A stretch of DNA of 64,000 nt from JADZEM01 sp046328125 (GCA_046328125.1 JAXLXF010000027.1:46565-110564); one strand, 5' to 3'; numbered from the stretch's first letter, positions 33,900 to 42,430 are shown. Notes: generated by a model from the letters alone, not told the origin. Numbers and translations are program-made.

Positions 33900-34889
33900 C
33901 TACGCCGGCGGGATGCCCCAGCTGGCCGGACGCCGCCCGGCCTCCACCCGCTTGACGTTGCCGACGATCCGCGCGAACACGTCGTGCCAGCCGCCCACGC
34001 CGCCGGCGTTGTGTGGGGTCAGCACGACATTCTTGAGCGTCGGGAGCGGGTTGTCAGGCGGGAGCGGCTCGTAGGAGAAGACGTCCAGACCGGCCCCGGC
34101 GATGCGCTTGTTCCTCAAGGCGTCGATCAGCGCGCCTTCGTCGGTGGTGTTGGCGCGGCCGGTGTTCAAGAAGTAGGCGGTCGGCTTCATCAGGCCGAAT
34201 TCGCGGGCGCCGAACGTGTGCTCGCTCTCCTTCGAGTACGGCACGAACGTCGCCACGAAGTCCGACTCGCGCAGCAGGTCGTCCAGCGGCGCGTACTCGA
34301 CGCCGTAGAACTCCTCCTGGGCCGGCGACAGGCGCGTCCGCTTGTAGTAGAGCACCTCCATGTCGAGCGGGGCGGCCAGGTGCGCCAGGCACGCCCCGGC
34401 CTCGCCAAAGCCGACGATCCCCAGCGTTTTGTTGGCCGGCGTGTCCACGTTTGCGATCTTCGGCCAGTTCATGGCGAGCGGCCGTTGATCGGCGAAGGCC
34501 GGTTCCATCCCGCTTTCGTTGACGCCTTCGATGGTAAACTCATGGCTGGGCAGCAGCTGGCGACTGAGCGCGACCATGAACATCATCGTGTGCATGGCAA
34601 CTCGATTGAGCACGCCGTGGGGCCAGACGGCCACCGCGACGCCCCGACCCGCCGCTGCCTGTAGGTCGCCGCCACCGCGAAAGAATCCGATGCGCTGGAC
34701 GAGCCGCAGCTCGGGCAGTCCGTCGATCAGGTCGCGGTTCACCAGGCCGCTCCAGGTGATGAGCACCTCGGTGTCGCTGGGAACGTCCGCCGCCTGACCG
34801 TTCGCGTACGAGACCTGATGCTCGGCCAGATAGCGCGCCGGAAACTCCTTGATGCGATCCTCGAGAGGATCCAGGAAGCAGATACGCAT
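33900..34889 (-). CDS. D-isomer-specific 2-hydroxyacid dehydrogenase, second copy
   Basis: This 329-residue protein starts at the ATG at 34889 with GGAGGAG just upstream; the longer frame adds 13 residues without support. Nucleotide-binding motif GFGEAG sits in KTLGIVGFGEAGACLAHLAA. Catalytic Arg is in NTGRANTTDEG, Glu in SYEPLPPDNPL and His in LTPHNAGG. It is cytoplasmic. It is only distantly similar to the enzyme at 6405-7355. No operon partner is adjacent, so its keto-acid substrate is not indicated. Confidence 0.9.
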   Translation of the reverse strand: MRICFLDPLEDRIKEFPARYLAEHQVSYANGQAADVPSDTEVLITWSGLVNRDLIDGLPELRLVQRIGFFRGGGDLQAAAGRGVAVAVWPHGVLNRVAMHTMMFMVALSRQLLPSHEFTIEGVNESGMEPAFADQRPLAMNWPKIANVDTPANKTLGIVGFGEAGACLAHLAAPLDMEVLYYKRTRLSPAQEEFYGVEYAPLDDLLRESDFVATFVPYSKESEHTFGAREFGLMKPTAYFLNTGRANTTDEGALIDALRNKRIAGAGLDVFSYEPLPPDNPLPTLKNVVLTPHNAGGVGGWHDVFARIVGNVKRVEAGRRPASWGIPPA

Positions 34890-35070
34890 GGCACTCCTCC
34901 GTGCACGCCATGATGAGCGCCACATCATCGCTCGTCAAGGCTGCGCTCGGGTCCCGAACCTGGCCGCTCACCGAGGCATGGTCGCCTCGACGAATGGCCG
35001 GAGGGCAGTTCGAGCCACCTGACGCCAGGGAGGCAGCGTCCTAGCCTTTTACGGGACGAGGAGTCCACCT

Positions 35071-35436
35071 ATGATCCGTGTACGCACGGTCTTCGCTGCT
35101 GCGCTCGCGCTCGCGATCATCGCCACGCCGCCCCTGCTCGCGCATGTTTCGACCTTCGGCGACGTCTCGGTGGCGAATGCCGCGCCCGCGAGCGGCGCGG
35201 AGCTCGCCGGCCAGCAGGACGGCAGCACCGCGCTCTGGAACGACGGCGAAGGCGACGGCAACGACAACCACCACTGGAGCGGTAGGAACGGAAACGACAA
35301 CCGCAACTGGCACCGCGACGGCGACGGACGGGACGGCCGGCCATGGCAGGGCTGGCAGGGTCCCGAACGGCGTGAGCCGCCGCGTTTCTCACCGTTCCGC
35401 TGGCTCCCATGGGCGCCGTGGCGCCGCGACCACTAA
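35071..35436 (+). CDS. Small secreted protein rich in Asn, Asp, Gly and Trp
   Basis: This 121-residue protein has a clear signal peptide (MIRVRTVFAAALALAIIA, cleavage probably after ANAA or earlier) and a GAGGAG ribosome site. The mature part is low complexity, with N/D/G/W repeats (GDGNDNHHWSGRNGNDNRNW) and a basic aromatic end (RWLPWAPWRRDH). No domain is recognised. A terminator follows at 35494. It is probably a small exported or cell-wall-associated protein of unknown function. Confidence 0.7.
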   Translation: MIRVRTVFAAALALAIIATPPLLAHVSTFGDVSVANAAPASGAELAGQQDGSTALWNDGEGDGNDNHHWSGRNGNDNRNWHRDGDGRDGRPWQGWQGPERREPPRFSPFRWLPWAPWRRDH

Positions 35437-35493
35437 CCGCCTGATAGACAGCTGACCGCACGCGGGCGCCGCCGACTCCGGCGCTCGAAAGAG

Positions 35494-35522
35494 ACCGACC
35501 GCTCTGGCGGTCGGTTTCCTTG
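35494..35522 (+). terminator. Rho-independent terminator
   Basis: ACCGACCGC, a TCTG loop and GCGGTCGGT form a 9-base-pair stem, followed by a short T-rich tail (TTCCTT). It lies 58 bases after the stop of the small secreted protein gene. Confidence 0.75.
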
Positions 35523-35642
35523 TGCTCGCGCTCGTGCGTTTCGGCCGAATGTGACCGAATTCACGCATTCCGTCCAGAACACGTGATCTCACCGTAACAC
35601 CCGGCCCTCTCCAGAACGGCTGTTCTTGCCGTACGATCCAAT

Positions 35643-35656
35643 CGTGCATATGCACG
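35643..35656. promoter_or_regulatory. Perfect 14-base palindrome upstream of the DoxX-like gene
   Basis: CGTGCATATGCACG is a perfect palindrome about 70 bases before the predicted start. Its regular dyad is typical of a dimeric repressor site; no regulator gene adjoins it. Confidence 0.4.
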
Positions 35657-35725
35657 TCCGCTGAGCCAGTCGTGACCCCGTCTCCAGCGGACGGCAGGAT
35701 GTCGCGATCGTGGAGGAGGCCGACC

Positions 35726-36127
35726 GTGAACCTGACCCTCTGGATACTCCAGGCTGTGCTGGCGCTCTTCTTCGCGCTCGCGAGCGGCATGCCGAAGCTG
35801 CTGCTCCCGGCCGAGGCGCTCCCGATGCCGATCGCGATCCCCGGCTTGCTTCTGACCTGCATCGGCGTCGCCGAGGTGCTGGGCGGGCTCGGGCTGATCG
35901 TGCCAGCCGTCACCCGGACCCAGACCTGGCTGGTGCCGCTGGCTGCCGCCGGGCTGGTGCTGGTCACCGTCGGTGCGACCACCTACCAGCTGGTGGCGGG
36001 GGAGCTCGCCAACGCGTTGTTCGCGGTGACGGTCGGGCTGCTGTGCGCGTTCGTCGGCTACGGGCGCTGGCAGCTCGAGCCGCACCGCGAGCGTCCACGA
36101 CGGCCATCGCTGGAGCTCGTGCGATAG
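35726..36127 (+). CDS. DoxX-like four-helix membrane protein
   Basis: This 133-residue protein has about four membrane helices (LTLWILQAVLALFFALASGM, IPGLLLTCIGVAEVLGGLGL and others) and the 'G..KL..P' plus 'IG..E.LGGLGLI.P' pattern of DoxX-like proteins. The GTG at 35726 is preferred because GGAGGAGG lies six to seven bases upstream; an earlier ATG at 35699 lacks such a site. The function of such proteins is poorly defined (redox or membrane stress). Confidence 0.8.
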   Translation: MNLTLWILQAVLALFFALASGMPKLLLPAEALPMPIAIPGLLLTCIGVAEVLGGLGLIVPAVTRTQTWLVPLAAAGLVLVTVGATTYQLVAGELANALFAVTVGLLCAFVGYGRWQLEPHRERPRRPSLELVR

Positions 36128-36147
36128 GCCTGGACATCGCCAGAACG

Positions 36148-36215
36148 CGATCGCGGCCACCCGACCGGCCGCGATCGTCCCCTCTCGCGGCCACCCCGAC
36201 CAGACTGGCCGCGAG
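36148..36215. terminator. Two consecutive GC-rich hairpins after the DoxX-like gene
   Basis: CGATCGCGGCC/GGCCGCGATCG (36148-36158, 36167-36177) and CTCGCGGCCA/TGGCCGCGAG (36184-36193, 36206-36215) are two perfect stems in tandem within the 154-base gap. They lack a T-run, so termination is possible but not certain. Confidence 0.45.
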
Positions 36216-36281
36216 GATGATCCGCCACCCCACCACCGTCGTCCCGCACGGGACACATCACCGAACCCCGGGAGGAGCCCC

Positions 36282-37397
36282 ATGACCGGTGTGCGCGTAC
36301 TGGTTGGCACCAAGAAAGGTGCGTTCATTCTGACCGCTGACGGCAAGCGGAAGCACTGGGACGTCAGCGGCCCCCATTTCGCGGGCTGGGAGATGTACCA
36401 CCTGAAGGGCTCCCCCGCCGAGCCGAACCGACTGTACGCCTCGCAGTCCAGCGGCTGGTTCGGCCAGCAGATTCAGCGCTCCGACGACGGCGGCAAGACC
36501 TGGGAGCCCGTGGGCAACGACTTCACCTACGACGGCAAGCCCGGCACCCACCTCTGGTACGACGGCACGTCCCGCCCGTGGGAGTTCTCGCGGGTCTGGC
36601 ATCTGGAGCCGTCGCTCACCGACCCGGACACCGTCTACGCCGGCGTCCAGGATGCGGCGCTGTTCAAGTCCACGGATGCCGGCAAGACCTGGAAGGAGCT
36701 GAAGGGGCTGCGGACCCACGAGTCCGGCCCGGGCTGGATGCCGGGCGCGGGCGGCATGGCGGTGCACACCATCATCCAGGACAAGTGCAACCCCGGCCGG
36801 ATGCACATCGCGATCTCGTCGGCCGGCGTCTTCCGCACCGACGACGGCGGCGAGACATGGCGGCCGACCAACAAGGGCCTCAGCTCCCAGTACATTCCCG
36901 ATCCGACCGCCGAGGTCGGGCACTGCGTCCACCACGTCGCGATGCACCCGGATCGCCCGAACACGCTGTACATGCAGAAGCACTGGGACGTGATGCGCAG
37001 CGACGACGGCGGCGACCACTGGCGCGAGGTCAGTGGCAACCTGCCGACCGACTTCGGCTTCCCCATCGACGTGCACGCGCACGAGCCGGAGACGGTCTAC
37101 GTCGTGCCGATCAAGAGCGACTCCGAGCACTTCCCCATCGACGGCAAACTTCAAGTTTTCCGGAGCAAGACCGGCGGCGACGAGTGGGAGGCTCTGACGA
37201 ACGGTTTGCCGCAGGAGAACTGTTACGTCAACATCCTGCGCGACGCGATGGCCGTGGACAGCCTCGACTCGTGCGGCATCTACTTCGGGACGACCGGCGG
37301 GCAGGTGTACGCCTCGCGGGACGGTGGCGACAACTGGGCGCCGATCGTGCGCGACCTGCCGTCCGTCCTCTCGGTTGAGGTCCAGGTGCTCGCATGA
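36282..37397 (+). CDS. Asp-box (BNR) beta-propeller protein, second copy
   Basis: This 371-residue protein has five Asp-box-like turns (SDDGGKTWEP, STDAGKTWKE, TDDGGETWRP, SDDGGDHWRE, SRDGGDNWAP) in a propeller frame. It starts with VLVGTKKGAFILT and has no signal peptide. A strong GGGAGGAG site precedes the ATG. Its last four bases overlap the MoaD/ThiS-like gene (ATGA), so the two are translationally coupled. Residues of true sialidases (Arg triad, Tyr-Glu pair) cannot be assigned, so a binding or unknown enzymatic role is more cautious. Confidence 0.87.
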   Translation: MTGVRVLVGTKKGAFILTADGKRKHWDVSGPHFAGWEMYHLKGSPAEPNRLYASQSSGWFGQQIQRSDDGGKTWEPVGNDFTYDGKPGTHLWYDGTSRPWEFSRVWHLEPSLTDPDTVYAGVQDAALFKSTDAGKTWKELKGLRTHESGPGWMPGAGGMAVHTIIQDKCNPGRMHIAISSAGVFRTDDGGETWRPTNKGLSSQYIPDPTAEVGHCVHHVAMHPDRPNTLYMQKHWDVMRSDDGGDHWREVSGNLPTDFGFPIDVHAHEPETVYVVPIKSDSEHFPIDGKLQVFRSKTGGDEWEALTNGLPQENCYVNILRDAMAVDSLDSCGIYFGTTGGQVYASRDGGDNWAPIVRDLPSVLSVEVQVLA

Positions 37398-37690
37398 TCC
37401 GGGTCGTGCTCCCCTACCACCTGCGCAACCTCGCCAAAGTCACTGGCGAGGTGACGGTCGCTGTGGACGGCGCCGTGACGCAGCGCTCGGTGCTGGACGC
37501 CCTCGAGGCGTCCTTCCCGACGCTGAAGGGCACCATCCGCGACCACGGCTCGGAACGCCGCCGCAAGCTGGTCAGGTTTTTCGCGTGCGGCGAAGACCTG
37601 TCGAATGAGGCGCCGGACACGCCGTTGCCGGAGCCTGTCGCACGGGGCGCCGAGCCGTACCTCGTCGTCGGCGCCATCGCCGGCGGCTGA
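37394..37690 (+). CDS. MoaD/ThiS-family ubiquitin-like protein
   Basis: This 98-residue protein has a beta-grasp pattern: IRVVLPYHLRNLAK, then a TQRSVLDALEASFP helix, and it ends in ...VGAIAGG. The C-terminal Gly-Gly is the residue pair that is adenylated and thiocarboxylated in MoaD and ThiS, which carry sulfur for molybdopterin or thiamine synthesis. No MoaE, MoeB or ThiG partner is nearby. Instead, the gene overlaps a beta-propeller gene, so its acceptor may be something other than molybdopterin. Confidence 0.85.
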   Translation: MIRVVLPYHLRNLAKVTGEVTVAVDGAVTQRSVLDALEASFPTLKGTIRDHGSERRRKLVRFFACGEDLSNEAPDTPLPEPVARGAEPYLVVGAIAGG

Positions 37691-37712
37691 CGAGAAGACC
37701 CCTCACCACCGA

Positions 37713-37814
37713 GGGAGACCCCACCTCCCCCGCGGGCGCAATGAATTGCGCCCCTACCAGGGATGGTTCCGTAGGGGCGCAATTCATTGCGCCCACCGGG
37801 AGGTGGGGTCTCCC
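37713..37814. repeat. Double-arm palindrome containing family A repeat
   Basis: Outer arms 37713-37729 and 37798-37814 (17 bases) and inner arms 37734-37757 and 37771-37794 (24 bases, containing GGGCGCAATGAATTGCGCCC) are both perfect inverted repeats, separated by only 4 bases on each side. The 102-base element fills most of the gap between the MoaD-like gene and the next one. It would form a long cruciform or RNA hairpin. Confidence 0.9.
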
Positions 37815-37837
37815 CAATCGCACAAGGAGTGACCACC

Positions 37838-38386
37838 GTGGCCATCGCGGATGCACCAGAGTCCCAGGCTGAGGCCGCCGTTGACCCGGGCGAGTTTCGG
37901 GCCGCCGAGCCCGAGCCGCAGCATCTCTGGCTGAAGCAGTTGATCGGCGAGTGGACCTACACCATGGAGATGAAGGGCGGGATGCCGCAGCCAGCTGATG
38001 GCAGCGAGCCACCTCACTTCGCTGGCACCGAGTCGGTCCACGCGTTCGGCGATCTGTGGGTGGTCGGTGAGATGATGTCGGGCGACGGCGCTCACTTCTC
38101 GCGTGTGACCCTCGGCTACGATCCCCAGAAGGGCCACTACGTCGGGACGTGGTTCAGCTCGATGATGACGTACCTCTGGGTCTACAAGGGCGAGCTTGAC
38201 GAGGCACAGCGCGTGCTGACGCTGAGCAGCGAAGGCCCGAGCTTCACCGACCCGACCGTTCTGGCGTCGTACCAGGACGTCATCACGATCCACGACGACG
38301 ACTATCGGACGATGACGGCGCGCCACCAGGACGAGAACGGCGAGTGGCAAGAGATGATGGTGATGCACTACCGGCGGGTGAAGTAG
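37838..38386 (+). CDS. DUF1579-like protein
   Basis: This 182-residue protein starts at a GTG with AAGGAG upstream (37824-37829). It has the layout of the DUF1579 family: LKQLIGEWTYTMEM, then ESVHAFGDLWVVGEM, LGYDPQKGHYVGTWFSSMM and an acidic, beta-rich tail (ITIHDDDYRTMTARH). A lipocalin-like barrel is expected. The function is unknown. DUF1579 genes are often found with YCII/DGPF and ECF sigma genes, as here. Confidence 0.82.
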   Translation: MAIADAPESQAEAAVDPGEFRAAEPEPQHLWLKQLIGEWTYTMEMKGGMPQPADGSEPPHFAGTESVHAFGDLWVVGEMMSGDGAHFSRVTLGYDPQKGHYVGTWFSSMMTYLWVYKGELDEAQRVLTLSSEGPSFTDPTVLASYQDVITIHDDDYRTMTARHQDENGEWQEMMVMHYRRVK

Positions 38387-38527
38387 GCTGCGCATCTCGG
38401 CCGAAAATCGCTCGTTCCCGGTGTCGATTTCGCCGAATCTCGTTCGACGCTCTCTGTGAGGGGTGGTGCGAGCCCGACCTTTTCGGGCGGAGCCGCCCCA
38501 GATCGACACTCTGATGGAGAGAGACCG

Positions 38528-38959
38528 ATGCGCGTGATGGTGATCGTCAAGGCGAGCGACGACTCCGAAGCCGGCGTGATGCCGAGCACCGAGCTGCTGA
38601 CCCAGATGGGCGCCTTCAACGAAGAGCTGGTCAAGGCTGGCATCATGCTGGCTGGCGATGGCCTCCACCCGAGCTCGAAGGGCGTACGCGTCCACTTCAA
38701 GGGGACGGACCGCACCGTCGTGGACGGCCCGTTCGCCGAGACGAAGGAGCTGATCGCCGGCTTCTGGATCTGGCAGGTCAAGTCGATGGACGAGGCGATT
38801 GCATGGGTCAGGCGCTGCCCGAACCCGATGAACGAGGAGTCCGACATCGAGATCAGGCCGATCTTCGAGATGGAGGACTTCGGGGCCGAATTCACGCCCG
38901 AGCTCCGCGAGCAGGAGGCGCGAGTGATGGCCGAAGCGCAGAAGAACCAGAACCGGTAG
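38528..38959 (+). CDS. YCII/DGPF-domain protein
   Basis: This 143-residue protein has the DGPF motif (VVDGPFAETKELIAGFWIWQ), a ferredoxin-like fold start MRVMVIVKAS and the WVRRCPNP turn typical of the YCII-related group. The ATG at 38528 follows GGAGAGAG. It ends two bases before the ECF sigma factor start. This pairing is the standard arrangement of DGPF proteins with the ECF42 group, where the small protein is thought to work with the sigma factor. Confidence 0.9.
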   Translation: MRVMVIVKASDDSEAGVMPSTELLTQMGAFNEELVKAGIMLAGDGLHPSSKGVRVHFKGTDRTVVDGPFAETKELIAGFWIWQVKSMDEAIAWVRRCPNPMNEESDIEIRPIFEMEDFGAEFTPELREQEARVMAEAQKNQNR

Positions 38960-38961
38960 AC

Positions 38962-40230
38962 GTGGCGGCCGAGGCCCGGCGGGCCATCGAGGCGGTCTGG
39001 CGGATCGAGGCCGCGCGGCTGATCGCCGGCCTCACCCGCTACGTCCGCGACGTCGGGCTGGCCGAGGATCTGGCCCAGGACGCACTGGTGGCAGCATTGG
39101 AGCAGTGGCCGGAGTCAGGCGTCCCGAGCAACCCGGGCGCCTGGCTGATGGCCGTCGGCAAGCGGCGGGCGGTCGACCGGATCAGGCGACGGACGACCCT
39201 CGACCGCAAGCACGAGGAGTTGGGCCGCGACCTGACAGTCCAGGAGCAACTGTCCGACGACGCGTTCGAGGCCGCGCTGGACACCGCCGACCAGGACGAT
39301 CTCGGCGACGACCTGCTCCGGCTGATGTTCATCGCCTGCCACCCGGTCCTCTCGACGGACGCCCGGGTGGCGCTCACGTTGCGGCTGCTCGGCGGCCTGA
39401 CCACCGACGAGATCGCACGGGCGTATCTGGTCCCCGAGGCGACCGTCGCGCAACGAATCGTGCGGGCGAAGCGGACGCTCTCCGCCGCGCGGGTGCCGTT
39501 CGAGGCGCCGGACCGGGCCGAGCGGGCGGCCCGGCTCTCGTCGGTGCTGGAGGTGATCTACCTCGTCTTCAACGAGGGGTACACCGCCACCGCCGGCGAC
39601 GACTGGATGCGGCCGGCCCTCTGCGAGGAAGCGCTCCGTCTGGGGCGCATCCTGGCCGAGCTAGCGCCCGCCGAGCCAGAGGTCCACGGTCTGGTCGCGT
39701 TGATGGAGATACAGGCATCCAGAGCGCGGGCCAGGACCGGCCCTTCCGGAGAGCCGGTCCTGCTGCTCGACCAGAACCGGGCGCGCTGGGACCAGCTACT
39801 GATCCGGCGCGGATCGGCGGCGCTCGACCGCGCCGAGGCACTGGGCGGGGCGCTCGGACCGTACGCGCTCCAGGCGGCCATTGCAGCCTGCCACGCCCGC
39901 GCCCGGACCGCCAACGAGACGGACTGGGAGCGGATCGCGGCGCTCTACGATGCGCTGGCCCAGCTGGCGCCCTCTCCGGTCGTCGAGCTGAACCGGGCGG
40001 TTGCGCTGTCGATGGCGTTCGGACCGGCGACCGGCCTGGAGCTCGTGAATCAGCTCCAGGATGAGCCGTCGTTGAAGAGCTACTACCTGCTGCCGGCCGT
40101 CAGAGGCGACCTGTTGGAGCGGCTCGGGCGCCGCGAGGAGGCGTGCGCGGCGTTCAAGGCCGCCGCGTCGCTCACCCGCAACGCCCGCGAGCGCGAGGTG
40201 CTGTTGGGTCGCGCCCAGGCCCTCCTGTAG
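38962..40230 (+). CDS. ECF RNA polymerase sigma factor with long C-terminal extension (ECF42-like)
   Basis: This protein has about 422 residues, from a GTG placed 2 bases after the DGPF gene. Region 2 is visible in VGLAEDLAQDALVAALEQWP and AVDRIRRRT, and region 4 in TDEIARAYLVPEATVAQRIV. Beyond about residue 180 a roughly 240-residue helical extension (LEVIYLVFNEGYTATAGDDW, VVELNRAVALSMAFGP) resembles a tetratricopeptide-like domain. This extension and the DGPF partner mark the ECF42 group, which lacks an anti-sigma factor. No anti-sigma gene is seen. Confidence 0.92.
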   Translation: MAAEARRAIEAVWRIEAARLIAGLTRYVRDVGLAEDLAQDALVAALEQWPESGVPSNPGAWLMAVGKRRAVDRIRRRTTLDRKHEELGRDLTVQEQLSDDAFEAALDTADQDDLGDDLLRLMFIACHPVLSTDARVALTLRLLGGLTTDEIARAYLVPEATVAQRIVRAKRTLSAARVPFEAPDRAERAARLSSVLEVIYLVFNEGYTATAGDDWMRPALCEEALRLGRILAELAPAEPEVHGLVALMEIQASRARARTGPSGEPVLLLDQNRARWDQLLIRRGSAALDRAEALGGALGPYALQAAIAACHARARTANETDWERIAALYDALAQLAPSPVVELNRAVALSMAFGPATGLELVNQLQDEPSLKSYYLLPAVRGDLLERLGRREEACAAFKAAASLTRNAREREVLLGRAQALL

Positions 40231-40236
40231 CGCCGT

Positions 40237-40884
40237 CTACATCTTGCGGTAGACCCCAGGCGAGCCAGAGGCCATCGTCATCGCGTCGCGCATCGGCCCG
40301 GACTTCGGCGACGAGTGCTCGCGCTGGTAGTTCCACTCCTTCGTCTCGGGCACCTCGGTGCTCTCAAACTCGTAGACGGTGGTGTAGCGCGTCTCGCCCT
40401 GCACGACCTTGTATCGCCGCGAGGAGATCACGCCCGGCACCTTCAAGTAGCCCGGGATGTACTCGTCGTTGTACCAGGCGTTCCACTCGTCGTCGAGCGA
40501 CTCCGGGATCGACATCCGCCCGATCTGGAGCGCCGGCGGCATCCCGCGATCCGCGTTCTCAATGGACTTCGGGAAGATCTGGGTGCCGAGAATGCGGGTG
40601 AAGTTCTTGCCGACCACCCGAGGCGACATCCGCTTGTCCCAGGGCGGGATCGGACGGTTCTCCCAGCTCGGTCCGAGCACCGTGTCTACCGTCTCTACCT
40701 CGTAGGCCGCCAGGTACTTCGGGCCGCCCTTGACCGCCACGTAGCGGGCCGCGTCCAGCACGCCCGGTAGCCCGAGCAGCTGCGGCAAGTGCTGGGTGTC
40801 GTACCAGGCGTTGAACTCCTCGTCGTACTTCTCGTCGATCAAGTCGGTGTAGACCAGGAGGATCGCTCCACCCTTTTTCGCCAT
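40237..40884 (-). CDS. Duplicated ferredoxin-like (EthD/dimeric alpha-beta barrel type) protein
   Basis: This 215-residue protein has two related halves: FNAWYDTQHLPQLLGLPGVL (about residues 24-43) and WNAWYNDEYIPGYLKVPGVI (about 133-152). Each is followed by a strand with Tyr/Arg. This 'W/Y..H.P....PG' pattern is that of EthD-like and other dimeric alpha-beta barrel proteins, so the protein probably forms the barrel within one chain. AGGGAG precedes the ATG. The function is unknown; small-molecule monooxygenase or isomerase roles occur in the superfamily. Confidence 0.72.
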   Translation of the reverse strand: MAKKGGAILLVYTDLIDEKYDEEFNAWYDTQHLPQLLGLPGVLDAARYVAVKGGPKYLAAYEVETVDTVLGPSWENRPIPPWDKRMSPRVVGKNFTRILGTQIFPKSIENADRGMPPALQIGRMSIPESLDDEWNAWYNDEYIPGYLKVPGVISSRRYKVVQGETRYTTVYEFESTEVPETKEWNYQREHSSPKSGPMRDAMTMASGSPGVYRKM

Positions 40885-40959
40885 GCCATCTCCCTTTCCG
40901 CGACGCTGCGTACCGGCACGCTCGCGGACATGATAGCCGCGGCTGTCGGCACGACGACG

Positions 40960-42372
40960 TCAGGGCGCGCGGCGGAGCGTGGCGCTCCGGGCGAGCGCGG
41001 TCTGGAGGTGCTGCGCCCACGCTTGCGCGGCGGTGTCCCGAGTGTGATCCACCACCCAGCGCACCCGCCCGCCGTTGCAGCCGGGCGCGCGTGGGTCCTG
41101 GCAGGGGTAGTGGCGGTAGGCGTAGCTGCCGTCCGACTCGGCAACGGCTGCGGCAAGGGCGTTGGCGTTGGCGCGGGCCATCGTGAGCCACTTCTCGTCG
41201 CCGTCCGTCGCGTACAGCGCGAGGTGCCCCATGCTGGCCCAGGCCGCGTACGAGGTGAACACCTGCTCCACGCCGGCCTCCAGGTTGTAGCCGCCCCGCT
41301 CCCTGGCCCAGAACGCCGTGTGCATCGACTCGCCGATTGCCTTCGTGCGCGTGACGCGGTTCGGGTCGCCGTCGATTGCTGCCATCGCCAGCTGGGCCTG
41401 AATCGCGATAGCCTGGTCGTAGTTGAAGTAGCGATCGCTGCGGACCGGACCGCCCGTCTTGCGGTCCGGGCGCTCGTAGCGGACGCTCCAGCGGTACAGG
41501 TTGCGCTGCTCGTCGTAGAGGGCGGCGTCCAGCCAGCCGAGCGTAGACCAGGCGGCGTCGCGGTGGGCCGGGTCGCCGGTCACGCCGTACAGCCGAGCGA
41601 AGAAGAGGGCGGCGAGAGCGTTGGTCTGGGCCGGCTTGCCCTCGTCGGAGTCTCCGAGGCCGGTGCTCCACCAGAAGCCGCCCCCAAACGTGTCGTCCCA
41701 GAGGCCGCTCTCCTGGAGGTACTCGGCCTCCTGGGTGGCAGCGTACAGGTAGTAGTCTCTGGAGCGGGTGTCGTCTGCCGACTCGGCGGCGGCGAGCAGG
41801 GCCAATCCCGCCAGCGCGTTGTCGTCCGCGAACTGGGTCTTCCGCGAGATCTTGCTGCCGTTCGGGTTGGAGCGCGGGTAGTAGCCGCCGTCGTCGTCGT
41901 CCCAGAGCCGGTCCAGGAAGACGAACCCTTTGTCCAGGTTGCAGCGGGCCTCGCGAGCGTCGAACGCTGGCGCGCGTGCCTGGTTGACGATGCCGCGCAG
42001 GTCCGTCCGCGCGCGGGGCCGCTCGCGGTCAGCCGAGATCAGCGTGGCGTCGGCCCAGAGCTGCGAGACGACGTACCACTGATCCACGATGTCCGGCTCG
42101 CGGTCGCTGCGCTTGTACGCGACGTAGCGGGCGTCCGAGCAGCGCGAGCCGCCACCAAGGATGCGCAGGGAGCTGCGCGTGGCCTGCTGCGTGCGCTGGG
42201 CGTTCTGGAGCTGCTGGGCGGCGTCCTGGTCCGTGACGGCGGCGAGCGCACCCGGCCTGACTGGCGGTGAGGCCGGCTCGGCAGCACTGGCAAGGGCGCT
42301 TGTCACCTGCCCCATGCCGAGACAGAGTATCACCCCGAACAGCGCGACGCGGCCCCAGGCTCGTTCGATCAT
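40960..42372 (-). CDS. Secreted GH76-like alpha/alpha-barrel protein
   Basis: This 470-residue protein has a signal peptide (GRVALFGVILCLGMGQVTSA, cleavage probably after ALA). A chain of helical repeats follows, with conserved aromatic/acidic turns: RLWDDDDGGYYP, FADDNALAGLALLAAAE, LWDDTFGGGFWW and YFNYDQAIAIQAQLAMA. The Asp-Asp in an (alpha/alpha)6-like setting suggests GH76 (alpha-1,6-mannanase) or a related hydrolase acting outside the cell. The family call is moderate; an epimerase-type barrel is the alternative. A GGGGAG ribosome site supports the ATG. Confidence 0.68.
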   Translation of the reverse strand: MIERAWGRVALFGVILCLGMGQVTSALASAAEPASPPVRPGALAAVTDQDAAQQLQNAQRTQQATRSSLRILGGGSRCSDARYVAYKRSDREPDIVDQWYVVSQLWADATLISADRERPRARTDLRGIVNQARAPAFDAREARCNLDKGFVFLDRLWDDDDGGYYPRSNPNGSKISRKTQFADDNALAGLALLAAAESADDTRSRDYYLYAATQEAEYLQESGLWDDTFGGGFWWSTGLGDSDEGKPAQTNALAALFFARLYGVTGDPAHRDAAWSTLGWLDAALYDEQRNLYRWSVRYERPDRKTGGPVRSDRYFNYDQAIAIQAQLAMAAIDGDPNRVTRTKAIGESMHTAFWARERGGYNLEAGVEQVFTSYAAWASMGHLALYATDGDEKWLTMARANANALAAAVAESDGSYAYRHYPCQDPRAPGCNGGRVRWVVDHTRDTAAQAWAQHLQTALARSATLRRAP

Positions 42373-42430
42373 CTCGTCGGTCTCCCCGCCCTCGCTTACG
42401 TAACGACGGCATCACAGGCGGGTTGCGCCA

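Noticed and set aside
37394..37690. Molybdopterin synthase small subunit MoaD in the strict sense
   Set aside because: No moaE or other cofactor genes are adjacent, so only the family-level call is supported.
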